NCBI RefSeq assembly: GCF_029917005.1 | Contig: NZ_CP123967.1 | Span: forward strand, 2,108,001 to 2,172,000 | Direction: 5' to 3' | Length of the DNA stretch: 64,000 nt | Source of the DNA: Tessaracoccus lacteus | GTDB lineage: Bacteria; Actinomycetota; Actinomycetes; Propionibacteriales; Propionibacteriaceae | Shown here: positions 8,084 through 17,618 of the stretch, in pieces | How positions within the stretch are numbered: the stretch's first letter is position 1 | How the letters are laid out: every line of letters starts with the position of its first letter | Position numbers and translations under genes: made by a program | The notes under the pieces: generated by a model | The model's input: the letters and a program-made list of their open reading frames with translations, nothing else | Databases searched by the model: none | What the model was told of the DNA's origin: nothing

Positions 8084-8893
8084 TCAGACGGCGATGGGTG
8101 CCTTGATGACGGGGTACGGGTCGTAACCGCGGACCTCGATGTCCGCCAGCTGGAACTCGTCGATGGCCGTCACCTCGGGGTTGAGGTGCAGCGTGGGCAG
8201 CGGACGCGGGATCCGGGTCAGCTGCTCGGCGACCTGGTCGAAGTGGTTCGAGTAGATGTGCGCGTCGCCCAGCGTGTGCACGAAGTCGCCGACCCTCAGC
8301 CCGACCACCTGCGCCACCAGATGCGTCAGCAGCGCGTAGGACGCGATGTTGAACGGAACGCCGAGGAACACGTCGGCCGAGCGCTGGTAGAGCTGGCAGC
8401 TGAGCGTGCCGGGCCCGTCGGCCTCGGGGGTCACGTAGAACTGGAACATGGTGTGGCACGGCGGAAGGGCCATGTCGTCGACGTCGGCGACGTTCCAGGC
8501 GCTCACGATGTGCCGCCTCGACTCCGGATTGCTGCGCAGCGACTCGACGACGCGCGCGATCTGGTCGACGTGTCGCCCGTCCGGGGTGGGCCAGGATCGC
8601 CACTGGTAGCCGTAGACGGGCCCGAGGTCGCCGTTCGCGTCGGCCCACTCGTCCCAGATCGAGATGCGGTTCTCGTGCAGCCAGGCGATGTTGGTGTCGC
8701 CGCGCAGGAACCAGAGCAGCTCCCCGAACACCGACCGGGTGTGCACTTTCTTGGTGGTCAGCAGCGGGAAGCCCTCGCGCAGGTCGAAGCGCATCTGGTA
8801 ACCGAACACCGAGCGCGTGCCGGTACCCGTGCGGTCGCCGCGGTCGACGCCGGTCGAGATGATGTGCGCCAGAAGGTCGTGGTACTGCTTCAT
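8084..8893 (-). CDS. thyA: Thymidylate synthase
   Basis: 269 aa, full length for the ThyA family. It methylates dUMP to dTMP with methylenetetrahydrofolate. The active-site Cys is in [13 protein letters not shown]. The phosphate-binding [14 protein letters not shown] is near the N-terminus and the dUMP/folate-contacting [11 protein letters not shown] follows. The start overlaps the rdgB stop by 4 bp (ATGA). The thyA-folA pairing is the standard arrangement for dTMP synthesis and folate recycling. Confidence 0.97.
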   Translation of the reverse strand: MKQYHDLLAHIISTGVDRGDRTGTGTRSVFGYQMRFDLREGFPLLTTKKVHTRSVFGELLWFLRGDTNIAWLHENRISIWDEWADANGDLGPVYGYQWRSWPTPDGRHVDQIARVVESLRSNPESRRHIVSAWNVADVDDMALPPCHTMFQFYVTPEADGPGTLSCQLYQRSADVFLGVPFNIASYALLTHLVAQVVGLRVGDFVHTLGDAHIYSNHFDQVAEQLTRIPRPLPTLHLNPEVTAIDEFQLADIEVRGYDPYPVIKAPIAV

Positions 8894-9501
8894 GCGTCGA
8901 GCTCCCCGAGCCAGTCGACGAAGGCCCGCACGGCGATGCCGCGGTGCGAGATGGAGTCCTTCTCCGCAGGTGTGAGCTCGGCGGAGGTGACCTCCATGCC
9001 CGCCGGGATGAACAGCGGGTCGTAGCCGAAGCCGTTCTCGCCGGCGGGCGCCTCCGCGACGCGGCCGGGCATCAGCCCGTGCCAGACGCGACGCTCACCG
9101 TCGGGTGTGACAAGCGCGAGCGCGCACACGAAACGGCCCGTGCGGCGCTCTGCGGGGACACCGTCGAGCTGCGCGAGCAGCAGCGCGTTGTTGTCCTCGT
9201 CGTCGCAGGCCGGCCCGGCCCACCGTGCGGAGCGGACGCCGGGCATGGAGTTGAGCTCATCGACCTCGAGGCCCGAGTCGTCGGCGACTGCGGCCAGCCC
9301 CGTCTCGCGGGCGGCGGCGCCGGCCTTCAGGAAGGCGTTGCCCTCGAAGGTGCGCTCGGTCTCTTCGGGCTCAGGATAGGGGGCGAGGTCTCCGAGGCCG
9401 AGCACCTCGACGCCCAGCTCCTCGGCCTCGATGATGCGGCGCAGCTCTCCGAGCTTCTTCGGGTTGTTCGTGGCGAGCACGATCCGGTCGGGGCGCCTCA
9501 C
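8890..9501 (-). CDS. rdgB: Non-canonical purine NTP pyrophosphatase (RdgB/HAM1)
   Basis: 203 aa. It hydrolyses dITP, XTP and related damaged purine nucleotides to monophosphates, keeping them out of DNA and RNA. The N-terminal [14 protein letters not shown] is the substrate-binding motif; [31 protein letters not shown] and ISHRG follow in the expected order. It overlaps rph upstream and thyA downstream by 4 bp each. The rph-rdgB order is widely conserved. Confidence 0.96.
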   Translation of the reverse strand: MRRPDRIVLATNNPKKLGELRRIIEAEELGVEVLGLGDLAPYPEPEETERTFEGNAFLKAGAAARETGLAAVADDSGLEVDELNSMPGVRSARWAGPACDDEDNNALLLAQLDGVPAERRTGRFVCALALVTPDGERRVWHGLMPGRVAEAPAGENGFGYDPLFIPAGMEVTSAELTPAEKDSISHRGIAVRAFVDWLGELDA

Positions 9502-10223
9502 GCGAGGGCCTCACGCTGGATGCGGGCCAGCTCGGCGCAGCCAAGCGTGCCAAGGTCGAGCAGGCGCCCGAGCTCCTCCCGGCTGAACGGCGTGCCTTCG
9601 GCGGTGCCCTGCACCTCGACGAAGTCGCCAGAGCCGGTCATGACGATGTTCATGTCGGTCTCGGCGGCCGAGTCCTCCTCGTAGCGCAGGTCCAGGAGCG
9701 CAGTGCCCTCGGCGTCGAAGCCGACCGAGATCGCTGCCACGGAGTCCTTGAGTGGCTCACCCGCGAGGGCACCGAGGCCGCGGAGGTGCTCGACGGCGTC
9801 GGCCAGCGCGACGTACGCGCCCGTGATGGCCGCGGTGCGGGTGCCGCCGTCGGCCTGCAGCACGTCGCAGTCCAGCACGATGGTGTTCTCGCCGAGCTCC
9901 TTGAGGTCGACGACGGCGCGCAGCGCGCGGCCGACCAGCCGGGAGATCTCGTGCGTGCGGCCGCCGATGCGGCCCTTGACGGACTCGCGGTCGGAGCGGG
10001 TGTGCGTCGCGCGCGGCAGCATGGCGTACTCGGCGGTCACCCAGCCGAGGCCCGATCCGGTGCGCCAGCGCGGCACGCCGGTGGTCACGGAGGCGGCCAC
10101 CAGCACGCGGGTGCGGCCGAACTCCACGAGGACGGATCCTTCGGCGTGGTCGAGCCAGTTGCGCGTGATGCGCACCTCGCGCAGCTCGTCGGGGCGTCGT
10201 CCATCGATGCGAGTCGCGGTCAT
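9498..10223 (-). CDS. rph: Ribonuclease PH
   Basis: 241 aa. Phosphate-dependent 3'-5' exoribonuclease that trims tRNA 3' ends. The start at 10223 ([15 protein letters not shown]) was preferred to a frame-open position at 10301 because it matches the family N-terminus and because TACGTT lies exactly 7 nt upstream at 10231-10236, which implies a leaderless mRNA. The phosphate-binding region ([15 protein letters not shown]) and [19 protein letters not shown] are intact. It leads the rph-rdgB-thyA-folA run. Confidence 0.95.
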   Translation of the reverse strand: MTATRIDGRRPDELREVRITRNWLDHAEGSVLVEFGRTRVLVAASVTTGVPRWRTGSGLGWVTAEYAMLPRATHTRSDRESVKGRIGGRTHEISRLVGRALRAVVDLKELGENTIVLDCDVLQADGGTRTAAITGAYVALADAVEHLRGLGALAGEPLKDSVAAISVGFDAEGTALLDLRYEEDSAAETDMNIVMTGSGDFVEVQGTAEGTPFSREELGRLLDLGTLGCAELARIQREALA

Positions 10224-10230
10224 GGGGTCA

Positions 10231-10236
10231 AACGTA
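10231..10236 (-). promoter_or_regulatory. Leaderless -10 box of rph
   Basis: TACGTT on the minus strand ends 7 nt before the rph ATG, with no ribosome site between. It lies in the 40-bp gap after the microprotein gene. Confidence 0.6.
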
Positions 10237-10263
10237 CCCCACCGCTTCGCGCCGACGGCGTGG

Positions 10264-10383
10264 TCAGCGGGGGCAGGTGCAGCGCTGATCCGCGGGGACA
10301 CCCTCGAGAGCCTGCTCGATGTGCTCCCCGCAGCCGGCCCAGGTGGGCTTGCCGCAGCGTTCGCAGGTGACCCTCTTACACAT
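10264..10383 (-). CDS. 39-aa Cys-rich zinc-ribbon-like microprotein
   Basis: 39 residues beginning [20 protein letters not shown] and ending CTCPR. It has six Cys (2, 7, 10, 18, 34, 36) and one His (21). The CxxC plus WAGCG arrangement suggests a single bound zinc. I recall similar short proteins with a KPTWAGCG motif as hypothetical proteins in many actinobacteria; their function is not known to me. The ATG overlaps the murI stop by 8 bp, with GAGAACGCCC just upstream, so it is translated as part of the murI transcript. It is easily missed by gene finders because of its length. Confidence 0.72.
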   Translation of the reverse strand: MCKRVTCERCGKPTWAGCGEHIEQALEGVPADQRCTCPR

Positions 10384-11197
10384 GGGCGTTCTCCTTGTCG
10401 ATCGTGACCTTCGTGGCGTTCGTCACGAAGCCACCCAACAATCTACGCCCGATTCCCTGGAAGTCGTCGGCGTTTCCGGTGGTCAGGAACGCGCGGAGCG
10501 CCTCGCGTGGCTGATGCCTGAGCAGGTTCGCCTGCGTCAGCTGCGAGTAGGTCGACTGCGCGCACGCCTCCGCCGACGACACCAGCGTCACCCCGTTGCC
10601 CAGCACGTAGCCGATGACTCCGGCGAGCAGCGGGTAGTGCGTGCAGCCGAGGATGAGCGTGTCGCACTGGGCCTTCTTGATGGGCGCCAGGTACTCCTCC
10701 GCGACGGCGAGCAGCTCGTCGCCTCCGGTGATGCCGGCCTCGACGAACTCGACGAAGCGGGGGCAGGCCTGCGTGGTGAGCAGGATGTCGGCGACGGCGA
10801 AGGCGTCGTCGTAGGAGGCGGAGTTGATGGTCGACTCGGTGGCGACGACGCCGATGCGGCCGTTGCGGGTCGCGGCGATGGCGCGGCTGGCGGCGGGCAG
10901 GATCACCTCGGTGACGGGCACGTCGTAGCGTTCGCGCGCGTCGCGCAGCACGGCCGACGATGCGGAGTTGCATGCGATGACCAGGGCCTTGACGTCGCGT
11001 TCCATCAGGTGGTCGAGCCCCTCGAGGGCGAACTCCCGCACCTGCGCGATGGACCGCGGGCCGTAGGGCGCCCGGGCGGTGTCGCCCAGATAGACGAAGT
11101 CCTCGTTGGGGAGCTGCTCCACCAGCGACCTCAGGACGGTGAGCCCGCCGAATCCGGAGTCGAAGACCCCGATGGGCCGGTCGATCGCATCATTCAC
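10376..11197 (-). CDS. murI: Glutamate racemase
   Basis: 273 aa. It interconverts L- and D-glutamate to supply D-Glu for peptidoglycan. The two catalytic cysteines are C76 in ACNSAS and C185 in [19 protein letters not shown] and [11 protein letters not shown] are the substrate-binding motifs. The GTG at 11197 is chosen because TAGGAT lies 8 nt upstream at 11206-11211 and the protein then starts [14 protein letters not shown]. The longer open frame upstream is a shadow of DUF2017. The first three bases of that -10 box are the stop codon of DUF2017. Confidence 0.95.
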   Translation of the reverse strand: MNDAIDRPIGVFDSGFGGLTVLRSLVEQLPNEDFVYLGDTARAPYGPRSIAQVREFALEGLDHLMERDVKALVIACNSASSAVLRDARERYDVPVTEVILPAASRAIAATRNGRIGVVATESTINSASYDDAFAVADILLTTQACPRFVEFVEAGITGGDELLAVAEEYLAPIKKAQCDTLILGCTHYPLLAGVIGYVLGNGVTLVSSAEACAQSTYSQLTQANLLRHQPREALRAFLTTGNADDFQGIGRRLLGGFVTNATKVTIDKENAHV

Positions 11198-11208
11198 AAC
11201 GTGCCATC

Positions 11209-11793
11209 CTACGCGCGGTCGAACTGCTCCGGATCGAGCCCCTGGCCCGCCGACAGGCAGGCCCCGCGCATCTCGAGCAGGTCCTCCAGCAGGTATCCGA
11301 GCCACTCGATGAGGTCGTGCAGGCCGGGATTGTCGCGGACGACGGCCGCGACGGGCTCCGCGAGCCGCTCGGTGCCAGCGAGCTCGGCGTACCAGAAGAG
11401 CCTGAGCGCACCCAGGGTCCGCGCCCAGTCGTCGACCTCGGAGAGGCTGACCGGCACGAACCCGACCCACTCGTCCAGGGCAGCCGTGACCTTCTCTGCC
11501 GCGGCGATCCTGATCCGCGTCTGGTCGTGGATGGAACCGCGCCAGAACTCGTCGGCGTCCTGTTCCTGGTCGGTGGCCGGCGGGTAGAGCCGGGCCAGGC
11601 GGGGGTCGGCGAGCATGCGGTTGGTGGGGTCGTCGGCCAGATCGGCGACGATCTGCTCGAACGGGTCGTCGCTGGGCGGCGGCAGCAGCGCGGAGAGGTG
11701 CTCGAGGTAGAACCCGAGCATCGCCCGCAGCCCCCCGTCGCGGCCGTCGCGCCCGTCGAAGGCCCAGACCAGCTGGTCGTCACCGAGCGTCAT
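11209..11793 (-). CDS. DUF2017 family protein next to clpS
   Basis: 194 aa, cytoplasmic and acidic, with no membrane segment. It matches the actinobacterial DUF2017 family, which is regularly found directly downstream of clpS, as here, with a 4-bp ATGA overlap. Recognisable conserved patches are [25 protein letters not shown] cut by variable segments, and a helical C-terminus with [10 protein letters not shown]. Its role is unknown. The tight linkage suggests a function with the ClpS adaptor or ClpAP/ClpCP proteolysis, but only by context. Confidence 0.85.
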   Translation of the reverse strand: MTLGDDQLVWAFDGRDGRDGGLRAMLGFYLEHLSALLPPPSDDPFEQIVADLADDPTNRMLADPRLARLYPPATDQEQDADEFWRGSIHDQTRIRIAAAEKVTAALDEWVGFVPVSLSEVDDWARTLGALRLFWYAELAGTERLAEPVAAVVRDNPGLHDLIEWLGYLLEDLLEMRGACLSAGQGLDPEQFDRA

Positions 11794-12083
11794 GCCTGCT
11801 CCATGGTGGCCCAGAGGTTGTAGCCCTGCATCGCGAGCACGTCGCGCTCCATCTCCTCGCGGTTGCCGGTCGACACGACCGCCTTTCCCTCCTGATGGAC
11901 CCTCAGCATCAGCTTCTCCGCCTTCGTCCGCGGGTACCTGAAGTACTCCTGGAAGACGTAGGTGACGTAGCTCATCAGGTTGACGGGGTCGTCCCACACG
12001 ATGGTCACCCACGCTCGGACCTCGTGCGGGGCCTCCTGGGGGCGTTCGACGACCTCGGCGCCGGAGGAAGGTACTGCGGTCAT
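11790..12083 (-). CDS. clpS: ATP-dependent Clp protease adaptor ClpS
   Basis: 97 aa. It delivers N-degron substrates to the ClpC/ClpA unfoldase. The core [20 protein letters not shown] carries the conserved DDPVN and substrate-pocket Met/Val residues, followed by [17 protein letters not shown]. The N-terminal 24 residues are a disordered extension that enters the Clp ring. A near-consensus CAGAGT (12091-12096) lies 7 nt before the ATG, so the transcript is probably leaderless. It is divergent from pncB with only 68 bp between start codons. Confidence 0.95.
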   Translation of the reverse strand: MTAVPSSGAEVVERPQEAPHEVRAWVTIVWDDPVNLMSYVTYVFQEYFRYPRTKAEKLMLRVHQEGKAVVSTGNREEMERDVLAMQGYNLWATMEQA

Positions 12084-12090
12084 GACCCCT

Positions 12091-12144
12091 ACTCTGCCCG
12101 CTCAGGGCAAACACCGTGATCGTTTCCTGTGGACGGACTACTGT
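12091..12144. promoter_or_regulatory. Divergent leaderless promoters of clpS and pncB
   Basis: CAGAGT (minus strand, 12091-12096) and TACTGT (plus strand, 12139-12144) each end 7 nt before their start codons. The whole regulatory region of both genes is 68 bp. Confidence 0.6.
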
Positions 12145-12151
12145 CGTCGGC

Positions 12152-13504
12152 ATGACTTCGGCATTGCTGACGGACCACTACGAGCTGACGATGGTGCAGG
12201 CCGCGCGCAAGGCGGGCACCGCCGGGCGCCGCAGCCTGTTCGACCTGTTCACCCGACGTCTCCCCGAGGGTCGCCGCTACGGCGTGGTCGCCGGGCTCGG
12301 CCGGGTGATCGAGGAGATCGAGAGGTTCACTTTTGGCGACGAGGAGCTGGGCTTCCTGCGCGCACGCGGGGTCATCGACGACGACCTGGCGCACTGGCTC
12401 GCCGGCTACCGCTTCAGCGGCGACATCTGGGGCTATCCCGAGGGGGAGGTCTATTTTCCCGGCTCCCCGGTCCTCTCGGTCGAGGGCACCTTCGCCGAGG
12501 CATGCGTCCTCGAGACGGTCCTGCTCAGCGTCTACAACCACGACTCCGCCATCGCGGCGGCCGCGTCGCGCATGACGGCGATGGCGGGCAGCCGCTCCTG
12601 CGCCGAGATGGGGTCGCGCCGCACGCACGAGGACGCCGCCGTCGCCGCCGCCCGCGCCGCATACCTCGCCGGCTTCGGGTCCACCTCCAACCTCGAGGCC
12701 GGTCGCCGCTACGGCATCCCGACCATCGGCACCGCCGCCCACTCCTTCACGCTGCTGTTCGACTCCGAGGAGGCGGCGTTCGCAGCCCAGCTTGAGGCGC
12801 TGGGCAACGACACCACCCTGCTGGTCGACACCTACGACGTCGAGACGGCCATCCGCACCGCCGTCCGGCTGACCGGCGGCCGGCTCGGCGCGATCCGGTT
12901 GGACTCCGGCGACCTCGCCATCACGGCACGCCAGGCGCGCGACCTGCTCGACGACCTCGGCGCGACGACGACGAGGATCATGGTGACCTCGGATCTCGAC
13001 GAGTGGCAGATCGCGATGCTACAGGGCGCCCCCGTCGACGGGTACGGCGTAGGCACGTCGCTCGTGACCGGGTCCGGGCACCCGACCTGCGGCTTCGTCT
13101 ACAAGCTGGTGGCCCGCGCCGCCTCCGACGAGCCGGGCGCCGAGATGGTGCCGGTCGGGAAGAAGTCCAAGGGCAAGAACACGCTGGGAGGCCGTAAGTT
13201 CGCGATGCGCCGTCGCGGGGCCGACGGCCGCGCGGAGGCGGAGATCATCGGCCTGGGCGCCGCGCCGGTCAACGATGGCGACGACCGCGACCTGCTCGTG
13301 CCCGTCTACCGCGGCGGCGAGCAGGTCTACACCGCGACGCTGGGCGACGCGCGGGTGCGGCACGCCGAGTCGCTGGCGGAGCTGCCGCTCGCGGCCCGCC
13401 GCATCTCCCGCGGCGAGCCGGCGATCGAGACGATCATCCTGGACGGGGCCGGGGCCGAGACCACCAACCCGTACCAGGCGGCGCCGTTGGTCACGAACCT
13501 CTGA
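12152..13504 (+). CDS. pncB: Nicotinate phosphoribosyltransferase
   Basis: 450 aa. It converts nicotinate, PRPP and ATP to nicotinate mononucleotide in NAD salvage. It starts ALLTDHYELTMVQAA, a textbook PncB N-terminus; GTAAHSFTLLF contains the His that is phosphorylated, and IRLDSGDLAITARQ and GVGTSLVTG are the PRPP-binding segments. The ATG at 12152 is 7 nt after TACTGT, which fixes it over an open-frame position at 12116. It converges with malQ, whose stop is 4 bp away. Confidence 0.96.
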   Translation: MTSALLTDHYELTMVQAARKAGTAGRRSLFDLFTRRLPEGRRYGVVAGLGRVIEEIERFTFGDEELGFLRARGVIDDDLAHWLAGYRFSGDIWGYPEGEVYFPGSPVLSVEGTFAEACVLETVLLSVYNHDSAIAAAASRMTAMAGSRSCAEMGSRRTHEDAAVAAARAAYLAGFGSTSNLEAGRRYGIPTIGTAAHSFTLLFDSEEAAFAAQLEALGNDTTLLVDTYDVETAIRTAVRLTGGRLGAIRLDSGDLAITARQARDLLDDLGATTTRIMVTSDLDEWQIAMLQGAPVDGYGVGTSLVTGSGHPTCGFVYKLVARAASDEPGAEMVPVGKKSKGKNTLGGRKFAMRRRGADGRAEAEIIGLGAAPVNDGDDRDLLVPVYRGGEQVYTATLGDARVRHAESLAELPLAARRISRGEPAIETIILDGAGAETTNPYQAAPLVTNL

Positions 13505-13507
13505 GCC

Positions 13508-15664
13508 TCAGCGCCGCTCCCACCGCGACGCCGGCTGCTCGGGCAGCCCGTTCATCACGGCGGCGAGCCTCTGGGGCAGCCGGGCGGAGAACACGTCCTC
13601 CAGTTCGATGCGGCGCCCCTCGGCGTCGTGCAGCGGCACGCGCCAGTTGGGGTACTCGTCGACCGTGCCGGGCATGTTCTGGGCGCGCCGCTCCCCCACC
13701 GCGTCGGTGAGGTTGGCGAGCAGCACCTTCGACGGCGTCAGCAGCAGATAGCGGTGCAGCGCGAGCATCACCTCGGTGCTGTCGTCGACCTTGTCGGGCG
13801 CGAGCACGCCGATGTCGACGAGCTTGCCCAGCCAGGCGGCGCGTTCCTGCGCGGCGACGCGCAGCTCGTCGTCCAGCGGCTCCGTCAGCAGCCCCAGGTC
13901 GTCGCGGATGCGGACGTGTTCGCCGTCGAGGTAGCCGAGCGTCGGCGGAAGATCGTGTGTCGTGACCGAGGCCATGCAGTACTCGCGCCACCACTGCGCG
14001 TCGAGCGGCTCGCCCTGCAGCCCCGCCTCGAACCACAGCACGGAGGTGCCGAGGATGCCGCGGCGTGCGAGGTAGTCGCGGACCCACGGCTCGACGGTAC
14101 CGAGGTCCTCTCCGACGACCAGGGCCTGGGCGCGCTGGGCCTCCAGCGCGAGGATGCCGACCAGCGCCTCGTGGTTGTTGCGGACGTAGGTCCCCTGCGT
14201 CGGGCCGCCGCCGCGCGGCACCCACCAGAGCCGGAACAGTCCGATGATGTGATCCACGCGCAGGCCTCCGACGCGGCGCAGCGCGGCGGACACCATCGCC
14301 CGGAAGGGCGCGTAGGCCAGCTCTGCGAGCCGGTCGGGGCGCCACGGCGGCTGGCCCCAGTCCTGGCCCGCCTGGTTGTACTGGTCGGGAGGTGCGCCGA
14401 CGCTTATGCTGTTCGCAAAGACGTCGGGCATCATCCAGGTCTCGGCGCCCTCGCGGTTGATGCCGACCGCGAGGTCGGTCACGATGCCGACGGGCATGCC
14501 GACCTCGGCGGAGACCGCCTGCGCGGCGGAGATCTGCGTCTGGGCGACCCACTGCAGCCACTCGAAGAAGTCGATCTCCTCGGCGTTGTCCTCGGCGAAC
14601 TCGACCACGGCGGGCGAGCTCGGCCGCTGCAGCTCCTCGGGCCACTCGCGCCACCGCTGGCCGTGCTGCTCGCACAGCGCGCTCCAGGTCGCGAAGTTGC
14701 GCAGCCCGACGCCCTCGCGGCGGCGGAAGTCGTCGTAGGCGATGCGGCGGGCGGCGCGCATGCCCTCGGCGTGGATCAGGCGCAGCGCCTCCAGCTTCAG
14801 CGGCCAGATGCCGTTGCGCTCGACGATGCCGGACTCGCGGCCGAGCGCGGCCGCGCGCTTGCGCAGCGCCTTGACCTGCTGCCGGGCGCCGCGACCCAGG
14901 GTGGCGTACTCGTCGATGGACTCGGGCCGGATGTAGATCGGGTTGATGAAGCGGCGGCTGGCCGGCAGGTACGGCGACGGCTCGAGCGGGGTCACCGTCT
15001 CGGCGGCGTGCAGCGGGTTGATCAGCACGTAGCCGGCGAACTGGCGGGTGCCGGACCAGCTGATGAGGTCCGCAAGGTCGGCCAGGTCGCCGATGCCCCA
15101 CGAGGAGCGCGACGCCACGGAGTACAGCTGCGTGCCGTAGCCCCAGATCCGCTGGTCGCGCATCGCGGGAGGGAAGCCCACGAACCCGGGCGTCACGATG
15201 ACGGAGGCCCTGTGGACGCCGGTGGCGGTCGTGGCGACGACGTGGTGGTAGCCGGTGGGCAGGTCCGCCCCGAGCCAGAACGTCGCCTCGCCGATCGCCG
15301 CGCCGTCGACGACACGGTCGGGAGTGTCGTTGTCGCTCTGCCAGGCCGGGCGGGTCTCGCCGCTTTCCAGCACGACGTGCACCTCGAGGCCGGATCCGGC
15401 TGGCACGTGTACGTCGACGTGGATGCCGTGGCCCTCCTCCGCGACGGTGCAGGGCGGCAGGACCCGCCGCCAGGAGTCGTCGACCACGCGCTGCCAGGCG
15501 TCGTCTGCCGCCTGCGGCGTGCTCGCGTCGATGTCGAAGGCGGCGAGAACCTCGACGAGCGTGCTCACGGGGATGTCGACGTGGCGTCCCTTCCAGTCCC
15601 AGAACTCACGGGCGATCCCGAAGTGGTCGGCCAGGCGCTGCAGGCCGGGGCTCAGGTCAGTCAT
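13508..15664 (-). CDS. malQ: 4-alpha-glucanotransferase (amylomaltase)
   Basis: 718 aa, glycoside hydrolase family 77, of the longer actinobacterial form with about 150 extra N-terminal residues. It transfers maltodextrin units between glucans during glycogen or maltodextrin turnover. The nucleophile Asp is in GGLRVDHIIGLFR, the acid/base Glu in VVGEDLGTVEP, and the transition-state Asp in TTHDLPPTLGY. It follows the RDD gene with a 7-bp gap, so the two are likely co-transcribed. It is not adjacent enough to the 1-5 kb ABC operon to share its regulation. Confidence 0.95.
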   Translation of the reverse strand: MTDLSPGLQRLADHFGIAREFWDWKGRHVDIPVSTLVEVLAAFDIDASTPQAADDAWQRVVDDSWRRVLPPCTVAEEGHGIHVDVHVPAGSGLEVHVVLESGETRPAWQSDNDTPDRVVDGAAIGEATFWLGADLPTGYHHVVATTATGVHRASVIVTPGFVGFPPAMRDQRIWGYGTQLYSVASRSSWGIGDLADLADLISWSGTRQFAGYVLINPLHAAETVTPLEPSPYLPASRRFINPIYIRPESIDEYATLGRGARQQVKALRKRAAALGRESGIVERNGIWPLKLEALRLIHAEGMRAARRIAYDDFRRREGVGLRNFATWSALCEQHGQRWREWPEELQRPSSPAVVEFAEDNAEEIDFFEWLQWVAQTQISAAQAVSAEVGMPVGIVTDLAVGINREGAETWMMPDVFANSISVGAPPDQYNQAGQDWGQPPWRPDRLAELAYAPFRAMVSAALRRVGGLRVDHIIGLFRLWWVPRGGGPTQGTYVRNNHEALVGILALEAQRAQALVVGEDLGTVEPWVRDYLARRGILGTSVLWFEAGLQGEPLDAQWWREYCMASVTTHDLPPTLGYLDGEHVRIRDDLGLLTEPLDDELRVAAQERAAWLGKLVDIGVLAPDKVDDSTEVMLALHRYLLLTPSKVLLANLTDAVGERRAQNMPGTVDEYPNWRVPLHDAEGRRIELEDVFSARLPQRLAAVMNGLPEQPASRWERR

Positions 15665-15671
15665 CTCGCGC

Positions 15672-16442
15672 TCACCGGACCTTGAGGACCTGCGTCTTCG
15701 ACGCCATGTCGGAGAGGGTCTGCTTGTTGCGCGATGCGAGCGCGGTGATGCCCGTGATGATCGTCAGGATCCCGATGCCGTAGATGAAGGCGCCGAGGAA
15801 TCCGCGCAGGATGGCGGTGCCCCAGCTGAGCTTCCCCGCCTGGTCGTCGCCCAGCCGCACCGTGCGCAGCCCGAGGGCCGCCTGCCCCAGCGTCGCCCCG
15901 AGCGTGCCGAGCATCACCGTGCGATAGATGCCGTAGATCACGAAACTGAGCAGCGACGAGTAGAGGATCGCCAGCCAGAGCTCGTTGTCCGGCATCGGCA
16001 GCGGGCCCGTCGCGGTGCCCTCGGAGTAGAGGACGAGCTCTCGGGCCCACCGGTCGGCGGCCCCCGAGAGCATCGAGTTCAGCCCCACAGCGCTCACGAT
16101 GAAGCTCACCACGATGATGATCAGAATGTTGTCGAGCACGAAGCCGAGGAGGCGCCAGCCGAAGCCCGCGACGCGCGGCAGGGCCGGAACCGCGTACGGA
16201 GAGGGCTGCAGAGTCGCGTAGCCGTAGCCCTGATTCTGCTGCTGGCCGAAACCCTGCGGCCCCCAGCCCTGCTGGCCATAGGCCTGCTGGCCGTGACCGG
16301 GCTGAGGCGGGGCGGGCGGCTGCTCCTCGTACCGGTCACGCGTAGCCTGCGACCAGGCGACGCCATCCCAGAAGCGTTCCGCATCCGTCCCGGCAGGGTC
16401 CGGATACCATCCCGCGGGGGGCTGCTGAGGCGCGTTAGTCAT
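15672..16442 (-). CDS. DUF2510-RDD family membrane protein
   Basis: 256 aa. An N-terminal DUF2510 motif, PAGWYPDPAGTDAERFWDG (about 9-27), is followed by a Gln/Gly/Tyr-rich linker to about residue 80, then an RDD domain with three to four membrane segments (FGWRLLGFVLDNILIIIVV, LAILYSSLLSFVIYGIY, and a C-terminal pair). The RDD signature Arg and Asp residues are in GWRLLGFVLD. The function of RDD proteins is mostly unknown; some are linked to ion transport. The ATG at 16442 is preferred; a CATCCT box 7 nt upstream is a weak leaderless -10. Confidence 0.88.
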   Translation of the reverse strand: MTNAPQQPPAGWYPDPAGTDAERFWDGVAWSQATRDRYEEQPPAPPQPGHGQQAYGQQGWGPQGFGQQQNQGYGYATLQPSPYAVPALPRVAGFGWRLLGFVLDNILIIIVVSFIVSAVGLNSMLSGAADRWARELVLYSEGTATGPLPMPDNELWLAILYSSLLSFVIYGIYRTVMLGTLGATLGQAALGLRTVRLGDDQAGKLSWGTAILRGFLGAFIYGIGILTIITGITALASRNKQTLSDMASKTQVLKVR

Positions 16443-16511
16443 GCCCACAAGGATGCCAGACAAGGACGCGGCTTTCCTGTCGGGTGATTTTTGGGGACAA
16501 TTGGCGGCGAC

Positions 16512-17618
16512 ATGGAGATGATTGGGCGTTACCGGATCACTGGCCGCATCGGCTCGGGGTCCTTCGCGACCGTTTACCGGGGCCAGGACGACACTCTCGA
16601 CGTGCCGGTCGCGGTGAAGGTGCTCGCCGACAACTGGGCCACGAACGACGACGTGCGCGCCCGCTTCCTCGCCGAGGCCCGGCTGCTGCGGCGCATCTCC
16701 GACGAGCGCATCGTCCGCGTCTACGACATCGGCACCACCGACCGCGGACAGCCGTACTTCGTGATGGATCTGGCCAACGGAGGCAGCCTCGATCAGCTCC
16801 GTAAGAGGCTCGTCGCCCCCGGGCTCGCCCTCAGGCTGTGCGCGGAGGCCGCGCGCGCCCTGGAGGTGATGCACCGCCACCAGCTCGTGCACCGCGACAT
16901 CACCCCCGGCAACATCCTGCTCACCAACACGCCGGGTGGCGTGCGGGTGATGCTGGCCGACCTCGGCGTCGCGAAATCGCTGCTGGACGACTACCGCGAC
17001 ACGATGACGGCGGGCACCCCCGCCTACATGGCGCTGGAGCAGGCGAACTCGACGGGCCTCGACCAACGCTCCGACATCTACTCGTTGGCCTGCGTCACCT
17101 ACGCCCTGCTCACCGGACACCCACCCTTCCCTGTCAAGACGCTGGCGGAGCTGCTGAACCGGAACCACGCCATCGGACCTGCCCCCGTCGCGGCCCAGAT
17201 CGGCGCCCCCCAGCAGCTCGACCAGGTGCTGGCCTCCGCGCTGTCCGCCGACCCGAACCGCCGTCCGCAGACCGCGTTGCAGTTCGCCGATGCCCTCGAC
17301 ACCCTGGCCGCAGCCCTCCCCGGCGGGGACGCGTACCGGCCCCGCCCGCTGTCCGCACCGAGCACGCCGACGGTGCCGCTGCCGGCGGCCCCCGCACCCA
17401 TCGACACCCTGCCTGCGGGCCCCCGACACCCCGGCAGCCTCATGCCACGCTCCGAGACCCCGACGTCGATGCTCGACAACTACCTCGGGAAGGGTCGCTA
17501 CCGGCCGGCGAAGACCAGGGAGACGCACTCGCTGTGGTTCCACGTGTGGGTCACGGCGTCGGCGATCCTGCTCCTCGCGCTGACGCTCTGGCTCACCGTG
17601 TACGTGCTGACGCGCTAG
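16512..17618 (+). CDS. Membrane-anchored Ser/Thr protein kinase (PknB-like, no PASTA)
   Basis: 368 aa. Hanks-type kinase: glycine loop GRIGSGSFATVY (11-22), ATP lysine K36 in VAVKVL, catalytic loop HRDITPGNILL (H127, D129, N134), and DLG at 150-152 in place of DFG, which is common in actinobacterial kinases. TAGTPAYMALEQ is the activation segment end. A Pro/Ala-rich linker (about 275-335) leads to a single C-terminal membrane helix (about 343-366) and nothing outside, so there is no extracellular sensor. The ATG at 16512 starts just before GRYRITGRIG; a TTG at 16491 is also open. Stop codons of this gene and the MFS gene interlock as CTAG. Confidence 0.93.
   Translation: MEMIGRYRITGRIGSGSFATVYRGQDDTLDVPVAVKVLADNWATNDDVRARFLAEARLLRRISDERIVRVYDIGTTDRGQPYFVMDLANGGSLDQLRKRLVAPGLALRLCAEAARALEVMHRHQLVHRDITPGNILLTNTPGGVRVMLADLGVAKSLLDDYRDTMTAGTPAYMALEQANSTGLDQRSDIYSLACVTYALLTGHPPFPVKTLAELLNRNHAIGPAPVAAQIGAPQQLDQVLASALSADPNRRPQTALQFADALDTLAAALPGGDAYRPRPLSAPSTPTVPLPAAPAPIDTLPAGPRHPGSLMPRSETPTSMLDNYLGKGRYRPAKTRETHSLWFHVWVTASAILLLALTLWLTVYVLTR

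Noticed and set aside
16491-16511. TTG at 16491 as start of the Ser/Thr kinase
   Set aside because: It adds seven residues with no ribosome site; the ATG at 16512 starts next to the kinase domain.
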